From NCBI RefSeq assembly GCF_036867195.1, contig NZ_JBAJII010000001.1, positions 3,224,001 to 3,288,000 of the forward strand: a stretch of 64,000 bases of DNA, given 5' to 3'. Shown here in pieces: positions 17,502-25,517 of the stretch. This stretch comes from Arthrobacter sp. Soc17.1.1.1 (GTDB lineage Bacteria > Actinomycetota > Actinomycetes > Actinomycetales > Micrococcaceae). The position numbers and the translations under genes were made by a program. The notes beneath the pieces are model-generated. The model ran no database searches, had not been told where the DNA came from, and worked only from the letters and a program-made list of their open reading frames with translations. Numbering within the stretch: the first letter of the stretch is position 1; each line of letters starts with the position of its first letter.

Positions 17502-19178
17502 TCAGCGGGGACGGCGGTCGTTCGACGCCGGTGCGCTGGCCCTGCGGGAACCGGCGGCGCGACGCGCACCCTCGGCCCGCGGCGCCGACGACGGCGCGTG
17601 GCTGCGCTGCCCACCCGCTGCGGGGGCTCCCGCGGCGGGGCGACGGACGGCGTCGCCCACGCGCTGGCCCGAGGCGGGACGGCGGCTGCGCGTCGAGGTC
17701 TCGGACGTGGTGCGGGGCTCGTCGGCCCGGCGGCGCGAGCCACCGGTCTTCGCGGCGGCACCGGTGTCGGACCCGAAGCGGGGTGCCTGCGGCTGATCCT
17801 TGCGGCGGTCGGCACGGTTGCCCTGCGCCGTCTGGGGGTCGGCGGAGACGCGTCCGCGTCCACCCCGTCCTCCACGTCCGCCGGCCGCCGGAGCGGCCGA
17901 TCCGCGCCGGGCGCGCTTGCGCTCGGCATTGGCGCCGGTCGAGGTGCCCTCGCCGCGGGTCGATTCACGGGACGCCAGGAGCGCCGCCCGCGTGCGGGGA
18001 TCGATCTTCTCCGCGAGGTCGCCGGTCAGGGACAGCACGAGCGGTGAGGTGGCCTTGACGGTCTCGAACGCGACGTCGACGCCTGCGGCCTTCATCAGCT
18101 TCTGCACCTCGGACTTCTGCTCGGGCAGCGTGATCGTGACCACGGTTCCCGAGGAGCCTGCGCGGGCCGTACGGCCCGAGCGGTGCAGGTACGCCTTGTG
18201 CTCAGTGGGCGGGTCCACGTGCACCACGAGTTCGACGTCGTCCACGTGCACGCCGCGGGCGGCGACGTCGGTGGCGACCAGGACGCGCACGTCGCCGGAG
18301 GAGAACTCGGTCAGGTTCCTGTCCCGTGCGTTCTGGGAGAGGTTGCCGTGGAGGTCGACGGCGGGGATGCCGGCGTCGGTCAGGGTCTTCGCGAGTTTCC
18401 GGGCGTGGTGCTTGGTGCGCATGAACAGCAGGCGGCGTCCGGTGCCCGAGGCGAGCTGCACGATGAGCTGCTTCTTCTGGGTCTGGTCGCCGACCATGAG
18501 CACGTGGTGCTCCATCGTGGTGACCGCGGCCTGCGGGTCGTCCACCGAGTGGGTGACGGGGTCGGTCATGTAGCGGTTGACCACCTTGTCCACGCCGTTG
18601 TCGAGCGTGGCCGAGAAGAGCAGGCGCTGGCCGTCCTTCGGCGTGGTGTCGAGGAGCTTCTTCACGACGGGCAGGAAGCCGAGATCGGCCATGTGGTCGG
18701 CCTCGTCGAGGATGGTGACCTCCACGGATTCGAGGGTGATGAGCCGCTGGCGCATCAGGTCCTCCAGGCGGCCCGGGCAGGCGATGACGATGTCGACGCC
18801 CGCGCGCAGCGCCTTCTCCTGGCGCTGCTGGGACACACCGCCGTAGATCACCGTGGTGTTGAGCCCGAGCTCCTTGGCGAGGGGCTCGACCGTGGCGTTG
18901 ATCTGGGTGGCGAGCTCACGCGTGGGGGCGAGCACGAGCGCCAGGGGACGCCCCGGCTTGCGGCGGTAGGCCGCTTCCTGCTCGGCGAGGCGGGCGACCA
19001 TGGGCAGCGCGAAGGCGAGGGTCTTGCCCGAGCCGGTGCGGCCGCGGCCGAGGACGTCGCGCCCGGCCAGGGAGTCCGGGAGGGACTTGACCTGGATGGG
19101 GAACGGTTCGGTGATCCCCTGCGCGGCGAGGTTCTCGACCAGCGCTTTGGGCACACCGAGGGCAGCAAAAGTAGTCAT
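17502..19178 (-). CDS. DEAD-box ATP-dependent RNA helicase
   Basis: 558-aa RNA helicase (RhlE/CsdA-like) for RNA unwinding in ribosome assembly or RNA decay. Motifs in order: Q motif FPIQ (26-29), Walker A GRTGSGKT (46-53), PTRELA, DEAD (158-161), SAT (189-191), ATDVAARG, HRSGRTARAG (332-341). From about residue 400 the protein is a basic, disordered tail with GGRGGRGGRG and many Arg/Ala/Ser, probably an RNA-binding extension. The ATG at 19176-19178 gives the family-typical N-terminus; the frame is open upstream but over structured leader sequence. A long structured leader precedes it, which in other bacteria often goes with cold or growth control. Confidence 0.95.
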   Translation of the reverse strand: MTTFAALGVPKALVENLAAQGITEPFPIQVKSLPDSLAGRDVLGRGRTGSGKTLAFALPMVARLAEQEAAYRRKPGRPLALVLAPTRELATQINATVEPLAKELGLNTTVIYGGVSQQRQEKALRAGVDIVIACPGRLEDLMRQRLITLESVEVTILDEADHMADLGFLPVVKKLLDTTPKDGQRLLFSATLDNGVDKVVNRYMTDPVTHSVDDPQAAVTTMEHHVLMVGDQTQKKQLIVQLASGTGRRLLFMRTKHHARKLAKTLTDAGIPAVDLHGNLSQNARDRNLTEFSSGDVRVLVATDVAARGVHVDDVELVVHVDPPTEHKAYLHRSGRTARAGSSGTVVTITLPEQKSEVQKLMKAAGVDVAFETVKATSPLVLSLTGDLAEKIDPRTRAALLASRESTRGEGTSTGANAERKRARRGSAAPAAGGRGGRGGRGRVSADPQTAQGNRADRRKDQPQAPRFGSDTGAAAKTGGSRRRADEPRTTSETSTRSRRPASGQRVGDAVRRPAAGAPAAGGQRSHAPSSAPRAEGARRAAGSRRASAPASNDRRPR

Positions 19179-19530
19179 GAAGAGTTCACGAGCTTTCTTC
19201 TCATACTCCCCGGCACCGGTCGGTGCGGGGGTTCGCCGAAGAAAAGTCAGACAGTGTCCACCGCGCTTCCGGATGCCGGGAGCTGGATGCGGGACAAAAG
19301 AATGCGTTCTAGCGACGCAGGCTGCGCATCTCACTGGCGGAACCGATCCGCCCTGCGCAGGCAAGTGTTCCCAGTTTACCAGCAGGACGGCCCCGGCCCC
19401 GCATCGGCGCGGGGCGGGACGCCACGGCGAGCGCCCGAGCGCCCGAGCGGCCACATCCCGCGACCTCGCCATGCCGCGGGTCGTCTGGAAGGCTGGGGGC
19501 ACACGCACCGCCCCTGCCAGGAGGAGTCCC
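19179..19530. other. Divergent intergenic region with structured leader of the helicase gene
   Basis: 352 bp. On the minus strand the helicase leader can form GGCGGA-TCGGT-TCCGCC (19337-19353) and GCACCG-AC-CGGTGC (about 19213-19226), and includes a frame that runs into the helicase without a good start. The plus-strand side holds the amidohydrolase ribosome site (AGGAGGAG before 19531). No independent gene is convincing. Confidence 0.5.
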
Positions 19531-20757
19531 ATGGATCCGTCTCCCGCCGCCCTGCTCGAGGACGCCCGCTCCCTCGCGGGCGAGATCACCGACCTGCGCC
19601 ACCGCCTGCACCGGGAGCCCGAGCTCGGCCTGCAGTTGCCGCGCACCCAGGAGAAGGTGCTCTCGGCCCTCGAAGGCCTCCCCTACGAGATCACCCTCGG
19701 CACGGACACGACGTCCGTCACCGCCGTGCTGCGAGGGGGCGCCGCGGCGGAGGGTGCACCCGTTGTGCTCCTGCGCGGCGACATGGACGCCCTGCCCGTA
19801 CAGGAGTCCAGCGGCGTCCCCTACGCCTCGGAGGTTGACGGCGTGATGCACGCGTGCGGCCACGACCTGCACACCGCGATGCTGGCGGGCGCCGCGACGC
19901 TCCTCGCCGACCGCCGCGCGGCGCTGCCGGGCGACGTCGTGCTCATGTTCCAGCCCGGCGAGGAGGGGTACGACGGCGCCGGCGTCATGATCCGCGAGGG
20001 CGTCCTGGAGGCCGCGGGCAGGAGGCCCGACGCGGCCTACGGGCTGCACGTGGTCTCCTCGATGATGCCCACCGGGATGTTCACGAGCCGCGGCGGCCCG
20101 CTGATGTCGGCGTCGGACGGGCTGATGATCACCGTGCGGGGCGCCGGAGGGCACGGATCCTCGCCGCACTCCGCCAAGGACCCCGTGACGGTGGCGGCGG
20201 AGATCGTCACGCAGCTGCAGGTCCTGATCACGCGGCAGTTCGACATGTTCGACCCCGTGGTGCTGTCCGTCGGGGTGCTGCACGCGGGCACGCAGCGCAA
20301 CATCATCCCCGGGACCGCCCGGATCGAGGCGACCGTCCGGACGTTCTCGGCGGCGAACCGGGAGCGGATGGCGGAGTCCGCCCCTCGCCTGGTGCGGCAC
20401 ATCGCCGCCGCACACGGACTCGAGGCCGACGTCGAGTACCTCCAGGAGTACCCCGTGACCATCACCGACGCGGCCGAGACGGCGCATGCCGGGGCGCAGG
20501 TCGCCGCACTGCTCGGGCCGGACCGGTACGTCACCATGCCTCAGCCCCTGGCCGGCTCCGAGGACTTCTCACGCGTCCTCGAGGCCGTGCCCGGGAGCTT
20601 CGTGTTCCTCTCGGCCGTCACGCCCGGCGTCGAGCCGGCGACGGCGCCCTACAACCACTCGCCGAACGCCGTCTTCGACGACGGCGTGCTCGCCGACGGC
20701 GCCGCGCTCTACGCACAGCTGGCCATCAGCCGCCTCACCTCGGGCACCGCCGGGTAG
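19531..20757 (+). CDS. M20 family amidohydrolase (hippurate/IAA-amino acid hydrolase type)
   Basis: 408-aa cytoplasmic metallo-amidohydrolase cleaving N-acyl amino acids. Metal-site motifs are intact: LLRGDMDALPVQE, HACGHDLHTAML, MFQPGEEGYDGAG, YGLHV, and a late His in YNHSPNAVF. A lid/dimerisation domain interrupts the catalytic domain around residues 190-300 (GGHGSSPHSAKDPV). Start ATG 19531 has AGGAGGAG 5-6 nt upstream. It stands alone. The exact N-acyl substrate cannot be read from sequence. Confidence 0.92.
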   Translation: MDPSPAALLEDARSLAGEITDLRHRLHREPELGLQLPRTQEKVLSALEGLPYEITLGTDTTSVTAVLRGGAAAEGAPVVLLRGDMDALPVQESSGVPYASEVDGVMHACGHDLHTAMLAGAATLLADRRAALPGDVVLMFQPGEEGYDGAGVMIREGVLEAAGRRPDAAYGLHVVSSMMPTGMFTSRGGPLMSASDGLMITVRGAGGHGSSPHSAKDPVTVAAEIVTQLQVLITRQFDMFDPVVLSVGVLHAGTQRNIIPGTARIEATVRTFSAANRERMAESAPRLVRHIAAAHGLEADVEYLQEYPVTITDAAETAHAGAQVAALLGPDRYVTMPQPLAGSEDFSRVLEAVPGSFVFLSAVTPGVEPATAPYNHSPNAVFDDGVLADGAALYAQLAISRLTSGTAG

Positions 20758-20804
20758 GCACCGCCGGTCTCCGCCGCACCGCCGCCCGGGAAGCCGCCGA
20801 GGGG

Positions 20805-21638
20805 TCACCCCGCCCGACGTGGCGCGGAGATCTCCAGCTGCACCAGGGCGGCGAGCGTGCGGAGCTTCGTCTCGTCCTCCTGGGTGAAGCACCGGGGCTC
20901 GTCGTCGATGATGCAGAGCGCACCGATGCGGTGGCCGCCGGGCCCGGTGACGGGGTGCCCGGCGTAGAAGCGGATGTGCGGCTCACCGAGCACGTAGGGG
21001 TTGTCGCTGAACAGGGGGTCGCGCAAAGTGTCCGGGATCACGAGGGTCCGGTCGAACCGGATGGTCTCGCTGCAGAAGGACAGCTCCCGCGGGACGTCAC
21101 CGGTGGCCGCGCCATCGGCGGCGAGGGTGATTTGGCGGTTCTCCGCGATCACGGTGAACGCGGCGATCGCCGAACCGAAGTACTCGCGTGCCATACGCGG
21201 CAGGCGTTCCACGCTCGCCGGCGTGCGGGACGCCAGGAGATCCGACACGTCGAGCGACATCAGGCGCAGCAGTTCGCGCTCGTCCGGCTCGCGGGCGTCG
21301 TCGCCCGGGTCCCGCGGGCTGCGTCCGGCGAGGACATCACCGTCCGAGGGGCTGTGCGCGTAGCCGGCCGCCACGGCGACGGAGGAGTCGCTGTAGGGCG
21401 CCCTCGTCCCCGCCGCGGTGCGATCGCTGCCGATCAGGTCGTTGACGGCATGGGACACCAGGTCGCGCTGCAGCTGGGGCAGGCCGTCCGTCCCGAGGAG
21501 GTACCGCTCCACCTCGGACACCGAGCACATACCGCCCATCCCCGCGTACACCGCGTGGACGGTGTCCGGACGCAGCCCGCGGGAGGTCACGAGGTCGCCC
21601 GTGAGTCCCTGCTGCACATCGGCGTTACTTCCACTCAT
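20805..21638 (-). CDS. GAF domain protein with conserved N-terminal leader domain
   Basis: 277 aa. Residues 120-275 form a GAF domain (RTLVIPDTLRDPLFSDNP, FYAGHPVTGPGGHRIGALCI, then DDEPRCFTQED). The N-terminal 60 residues (AVYAGMGGMCSVSEVERYLL...LQRDLVSHAVNDLIG) recur in the GAF protein at 56827-57699, so the two are paralogs. No output domain is present; it is probably a small-ligand or redox sensor acting through a partner. ATG at 21636-21638 is preceded by GGGGGGA. A GTG-type start 15 nt earlier is possible. Confidence 0.85.
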   Translation of the reverse strand: MSGSNADVQQGLTGDLVTSRGLRPDTVHAVYAGMGGMCSVSEVERYLLGTDGLPQLQRDLVSHAVNDLIGSDRTAAGTRAPYSDSSVAVAAGYAHSPSDGDVLAGRSPRDPGDDAREPDERELLRLMSLDVSDLLASRTPASVERLPRMAREYFGSAIAAFTVIAENRQITLAADGAATGDVPRELSFCSETIRFDRTLVIPDTLRDPLFSDNPYVLGEPHIRFYAGHPVTGPGGHRIGALCIIDDEPRCFTQEDETKLRTLAALVQLEISAPRRAG

Positions 21639-21768
21639 CAGTCCCCCCTGCACGCGTCATTGCACTCTCTTTACTACCAGACCCCGTCGCGCCCACGCAT
21701 ACGGACGGTCCCGCGGCGGACCAGCGGGTGCAGGGGCTGCCGATGTGCTGCCGGTAGCCTTGGACCTG

Positions 21769-22647
21769 ATGGAGCCACAAGCACAGACCCCCGACCAGCC
21801 GCACCGCACACAGCCCGTGTCCTTCGTCCGGCGGGGTTCGCGCCTCCAGGGACGGCGCCGCGAGGCGTGGGACGAACTCGCCGAGGCCTTCCTGATCGGC
21901 GTCCCGCGCGTCGAGAATGCCGATACGTCCGTCGCCCCGGGGTTCGTGTTCGATGCCGCCACGGCCTTCGGGCGGGCCGCGCCGCTCGTCGTCGAGGTGG
22001 GCTCGGGTCTCGGCGAGGCCATCACGCATGCCGCGGAGCTCGACCCCGGGCGCGACTACCTCGCCCTCGAGGTGTACCGTCCGGGTCTGGCCCAGACGAT
22101 GCTGCGCATCAGCCAGAAGGACCTGACCAATGTGCGGACCGCGCAGGTCAATGCGGCCGAGGCCTTCGCGGGCATGATCCCGGCGTCCTCCGTGGCCGAG
22201 CTGTGGACGTTCTTCCCCGACCCCTGGCACAAGGCCCGGCACCACAAGCGCAGGCTCGTCAAGGAGGACTACGTGGAGCTCGCCGCGCGCGTCCTCGAGC
22301 CGGGCGGCATCTTCCGGCTCGCCACCGACTGGTCCAGCTACGCGGTGCAGATGCGCGACGTCCTGGATGCGAGCGGACACTTCGAGAACCAGCACGACGG
22401 GGAGCGCACGGGTGCCGAGAGCCCTCTGACCCAGGTGTGGGAGAGCGGCGTGGAGTCCGTGGTGGGCGGCGCGCCGGTGCGCGAGGGCCGCGACCCGGTC
22501 AGCACCGGGAACACGGGCGTCAACGAGGGCGTCGACGAGCGGGGCGGGTGGGCGCCGCGGTTCGACGGGCGCACCCTCACGAGTTTCGAGAACAAGGCGA
22601 TCAAGGCCGGTCGCATGGTCTTCGACCTCACCTACCGCCGCCGCTGA
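21769..22647 (+). CDS. trmB: tRNA (guanine-N7-)-methyltransferase
   Basis: SAM-dependent enzyme making m7G46 in tRNA variable loops. 292 aa with TrmB motifs: VVEVGSGLGEAI (SAM loop), ALEVYRPGLAQTM, LWTFFPDPWHKARHHKRRLV and GGIFRLATDWSSYAVQM. The C-terminus has an insertion of about 50 residues (VVGGAPVREGRDPVST...) before the final TSFENKAI segment, which itself is normal for the family. ATG 21769 is used: TAGCCT (21755-21760) ends 8 nt before it and there is no ribosome site, so the transcript is probably leaderless. Confidence 0.95.
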   Translation: MEPQAQTPDQPHRTQPVSFVRRGSRLQGRRREAWDELAEAFLIGVPRVENADTSVAPGFVFDAATAFGRAAPLVVEVGSGLGEAITHAAELDPGRDYLALEVYRPGLAQTMLRISQKDLTNVRTAQVNAAEAFAGMIPASSVAELWTFFPDPWHKARHHKRRLVKEDYVELAARVLEPGGIFRLATDWSSYAVQMRDVLDASGHFENQHDGERTGAESPLTQVWESGVESVVGGAPVREGRDPVSTGNTGVNEGVDERGGWAPRFDGRTLTSFENKAIKAGRMVFDLTYRRR

Positions 22648-22749
22648 GCCGGGACGCCGCCTCTCCGCCGCAGGCGTCACCGGGGTAGATTCTCTGGGGT
22701 CACGGCAACCGGACCATCCCGGACACGCGCATCAGGGGAAGCAGGGACC

Positions 22750-23781
22750 ATGGGACTCTTCAGCCGCCGGGCACGGCTCGGTGCGGCGCGCGGCAGGGAC
22801 CCCATCGTCGCGTTCTGGCAGTGGTGGGCAGAGGACGGCGAGGAGCTGCTGACCACCGCCACCCGGGCCGGCGACTTCGGTGCCTACGTGGAGGTGATGA
22901 CCCGCAGGGTGCAGGCGATCGCCCGGGGCCTCGAATGGGAGACCCGGACGGGCACCGACGCCGAGCACGCACTCTGCGTCTCCAGCGGCGGCGACGCCGC
23001 GCTGCGTCCGGTGGCCGAGCGCTGGTACCGGGCCTCACCGCCGTCGAGCAGGCGGTGGGAGTTCATCCCCGCCCGCAGCGCCCGCCCGGACATGCTCGAC
23101 TCGACCATCACCTACCGCGGGAGGACGTTCGACCTCAGCCGCACCCGCGTGCACGCGGCGCTGACGCGCAAGGGCGACGGCTTCATCGTCTCCGTGCACA
23201 ACCCGGGATTCACGGGCCAGTGGGACGACGAGCACGGCCTGTGCGTGCTGCTGCTCGAGTGGCTGCTCGGCGAGGACGACGTGGAACGCTGGGTGCGCCG
23301 CGTGGACTGCATCGTGAACGACGTCGTCGACAGCATCCCGGCGGCGGATCTGCCCGCCCGGGTGGCCGCACTCGCGCAGACCCTGCCCGCTCCCGGCTGG
23401 CTCCAGATGCAGGGGACGCTCGGGACCGGCGACCCGATCCTCGTGCGGGTCCTGCGTCCGCTGCGCTGGATCGACCACCCGCGCTTCGACCTCCACACGG
23501 CGCTGCGCGTCCCGTTCGACGCCGACGAGCAGGGCCTCCCCCTGCCGGCGGCCCTCGATCCCCTGGACGACCTCGAGGACTCACTGGTACGCGCCCTCGG
23601 CCACCGCGGGATGATCGTCGCGGCCGAGACCTCGAAGGGCGTCAGGACGATCCATGTCTACTCGGACTCGGAGGACCAGAACGGCCGGGACGTCCTTGAC
23701 GCCGCCGCGCGCGAGCGGCGCGGCGTGTCCGTCCGCCACGCGCTCGACCCGGGATGGAGGAAGGTGCAGGACTTCGCGTGA
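22750..23781 (+). CDS. DUF695 domain-containing protein
   Basis: 343-aa soluble protein. The N-terminal half (about 15-190) resembles DUF695: FWQWWAEDGEELL, a GDFGAYVE segment, then ALCVSSGGDAALRPVAERW and LLLEWLLGEDDVERW. The C-terminal half (residues 250-330) holds a second conserved part with VRTIHVYSDSEDQN. No catalytic motif is visible and function is unknown. Start ATG 22750 follows AAGCAGGGA. No obvious operon partner. Confidence 0.75.
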   Translation: MGLFSRRARLGAARGRDPIVAFWQWWAEDGEELLTTATRAGDFGAYVEVMTRRVQAIARGLEWETRTGTDAEHALCVSSGGDAALRPVAERWYRASPPSSRRWEFIPARSARPDMLDSTITYRGRTFDLSRTRVHAALTRKGDGFIVSVHNPGFTGQWDDEHGLCVLLLEWLLGEDDVERWVRRVDCIVNDVVDSIPAADLPARVAALAQTLPAPGWLQMQGTLGTGDPILVRVLRPLRWIDHPRFDLHTALRVPFDADEQGLPLPAALDPLDDLEDSLVRALGHRGMIVAAETSKGVRTIHVYSDSEDQNGRDVLDAAARERRGVSVRHALDPGWRKVQDFA

Positions 23782-23838
23782 GCAGTCGGGGGCGCCATGG
23801 TCCGGGCGCACCCCTCGTCGGACGCCAGCCGTCCTGGC

Positions 23839-24978
23839 CTACTGTCCGGCAGCGCCGAGGGTGGCGGTGATGAGACGGTCCATGGGGGTGATGCCTGCGT
23901 AGCGGCCTGCGTTGTCGATGATCATCAGCGGATCGTACCGCTGCCCTTCGGCACGCGTGAGCGCCCGATGCAGGGCTTCTGCCAGTGGTGTGTCGAGGTT
24001 CAGGCGGATACCGGCGCTGACGACTCCGAGGTCGGCGTGCTGGGCGTCCACGATCCACAGGGGGCGTCGGTGATCGTCGATGACGACGACGCGGCGCAGG
24101 TTCGGCTGGACGGCGAACAGGTCCGCGGCCGCCCGGGTGCTGGGCGCGCTCGCGCACGTCTCCAGGACGCTACGCATCGTCGCCCCGCCGGTGTCCCGGG
24201 ACCGTGCAACCATGCGGTGGGCCAGATCCAGATCGAGTTCGGACCATCCGGTGTCCGGGCGTCCCAGTAGATAGCCCTGCACGAGCGGTACTTTCAGGGC
24301 GACGAGCACGTCGAGCTCCTCGGCGCGCTCGACCCCCTCGGCGAGGATCCAGGCGTCGATGCGACCGGCGAACACCCCGATCATCTCCACCAGGGCACGT
24401 TTCGCGGGGTCCTCGTCGATGTCCCGGACCAGTTCGCGGTCCAGCTTGATCAGGGCCGGCCGCACGGCCAGGAGATGGTTCAACCCCGCATAGCCGGCAC
24501 CGGCGTCATCGACGGCGATCATCGCTCCGGCGCTGCGCAGGCGGTGCAGGGCCGGCTCGAGTTCGACGTAGGAGTCGATGGGTGTCTGCTCGGTCAGCTC
24601 GACGATGATCCCGCCCAGATCGCCTTGCTCCGCCCAAACCGCCTGCACCTCGTCGGTCAGCAGCAGGGCGGGTGAGACATTCACCGTCAGGAAGCAGTTG
24701 ACGGGCAGCGCCGGACGCCGGGACAGCGCACCGCGCAGAGTGGCAGCCTCGAACGCGGCGGACAGGCCGAGTCTGTGGGCCGCGGAGAACCACGCCTCCG
24801 GGTTGGTCTGCTCGTACCCGGGAAATCGGGCCAACGCCTCGTACCCGACGATGCTGCCCCGGGCGGTGTCGATGATCGGCTGGTACGCCGTCGCCGTGCC
24901 GTGCCCCTGACCCGCCGCCATGATCATGGAGCGGGTCACCGGCCCGGGCGGTGTGGCGGGAGTCGCCTCAGCTGCCAT
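23839..24978 (-). CDS. EAL domain c-di-GMP phosphodiesterase with C-terminal CBS-like region
   Basis: 379-aa soluble protein. The EAL domain (about 30-260) has the motifs needed to hydrolyse cyclic-di-GMP to pGpG: EAL at 47-49 (GYEALAR), NVSP, ELTE, DDAGAGY (the DDFGTGY loop with two substitutions), KLDRELV, ILAEGVE and QGYLLGRP. Residues 270-375 resemble a pair of CBS motifs (RRVVVIDDHRRPLW, PLMIIDNAGRYAGI), a possible adenine-nucleotide sensor. There is no GGDEF domain and no membrane segment. Start ATG 24976-24978 with GGGACGAG upstream. A c-di-GMP riboswitch at 41.4 kb shows that this dinucleotide is a live signal here. Confidence 0.92.
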   Translation of the reverse strand: MAAEATPATPPGPVTRSMIMAAGQGHGTATAYQPIIDTARGSIVGYEALARFPGYEQTNPEAWFSAAHRLGLSAAFEAATLRGALSRRPALPVNCFLTVNVSPALLLTDEVQAVWAEQGDLGGIIVELTEQTPIDSYVELEPALHRLRSAGAMIAVDDAGAGYAGLNHLLAVRPALIKLDRELVRDIDEDPAKRALVEMIGVFAGRIDAWILAEGVERAEELDVLVALKVPLVQGYLLGRPDTGWSELDLDLAHRMVARSRDTGGATMRSVLETCASAPSTRAAADLFAVQPNLRRVVVIDDHRRPLWIVDAQHADLGVVSAGIRLNLDTPLAEALHRALTRAEGQRYDPLMIIDNAGRYAGITPMDRLITATLGAAGQ

Positions 24979-25005
24979 CTCGTCCCACCCTGGCCACCGG
25001 GGGTG

Positions 25006-25182
25006 TCACCCGACCGGAAGGATGGAGGACCGGACCTGCGCGATGACATCATCCGGCAGGACGTGGAGACCGTGCGCCGATGCAGCATGTGCTGCGACCT
25101 GTGTCAGAACCTCATCATCCGAACTGCACACCCATCGGGCGTCGCAGCCGGGCACCACGTCACCGCACGCGAAAGACTTCAT
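25006..25182 (-). CDS. DUF1059 domain small protein
   Basis: 58-aa protein easily missed because of its size. It begins MKSFACGDVVPGCDARWVCS, the DUF1059 signature with conserved Cys6 and Cys13, and ends LPDDVIAQVRSSI. The usual family layout is a CGD..PGC start, a heptad-like middle with a His (AAHAASAHG) and this C-terminal helix. GGAG lies 6-7 nt before the ATG at 25180-25182. Function unknown for the family. It follows closely upstream of the EAL gene on the same strand (27 bp gap), so the two could be co-transcribed. Confidence 0.85.
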   Translation of the reverse strand: MKSFACGDVVPGCDARWVCSSDDEVLTQVAAHAASAHGLHVLPDDVIAQVRSSILPVG

Positions 25183-25517
25183 CTCGTTCTCCGTTCATGT
25201 CCTGCTTCTTCCCTGAAGCAACCGTTCCGAATATACGGACCGCGCTCTCCCTGCAGGACCAGAATCAGCCGGTCTGTCGGAAGACAGAGCTTTTCATGCG
25301 CTGATCCTTCGTTGACATCGTCGGCGCGTCCTTGTCCGACCTCCTCTCCTTCGCTACCGGGTGTGCGTTCGACTCCCTGTGGACCGTGAAACCGGCGCGA
25401 CATCGAATTGGTGCTCATGTGAAACCTGATCCTGTTGTGATGAAGCATCACGCGGAGCGCTCTCACGACCCACCTGATGGTGGCGGGCTTCATCACCTCG
25501 TACGAAGGACACCAGGA
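25183..25517. other. Intergenic region with a GTGATG/CATCAC palindrome
   Basis: 335 bp, less GC-rich than its surroundings. It holds a perfect inverted repeat GTGATG-AAG-CATCAC at 25437-25451, about 65 bp before the secreted amidase gene, which may be an operator, and a weak hairpin CTGTC-GGAA-GACAG at 25274-25287. Open frames on both strands here have no recognisable protein features. Confidence 0.5.

Noticed and set aside
21657..22025. Minus-strand frame across the start of trmB
   Set aside because: Overlaps the trmB coding region in antisense; composition and lack of promoter argue against it.
25179..25496. Open frame on the minus strand overlapping the DUF1059 leader
   Set aside because: Its product has no domain and it shares bases with the better-supported DUF1059 start and the amidase promoter region.
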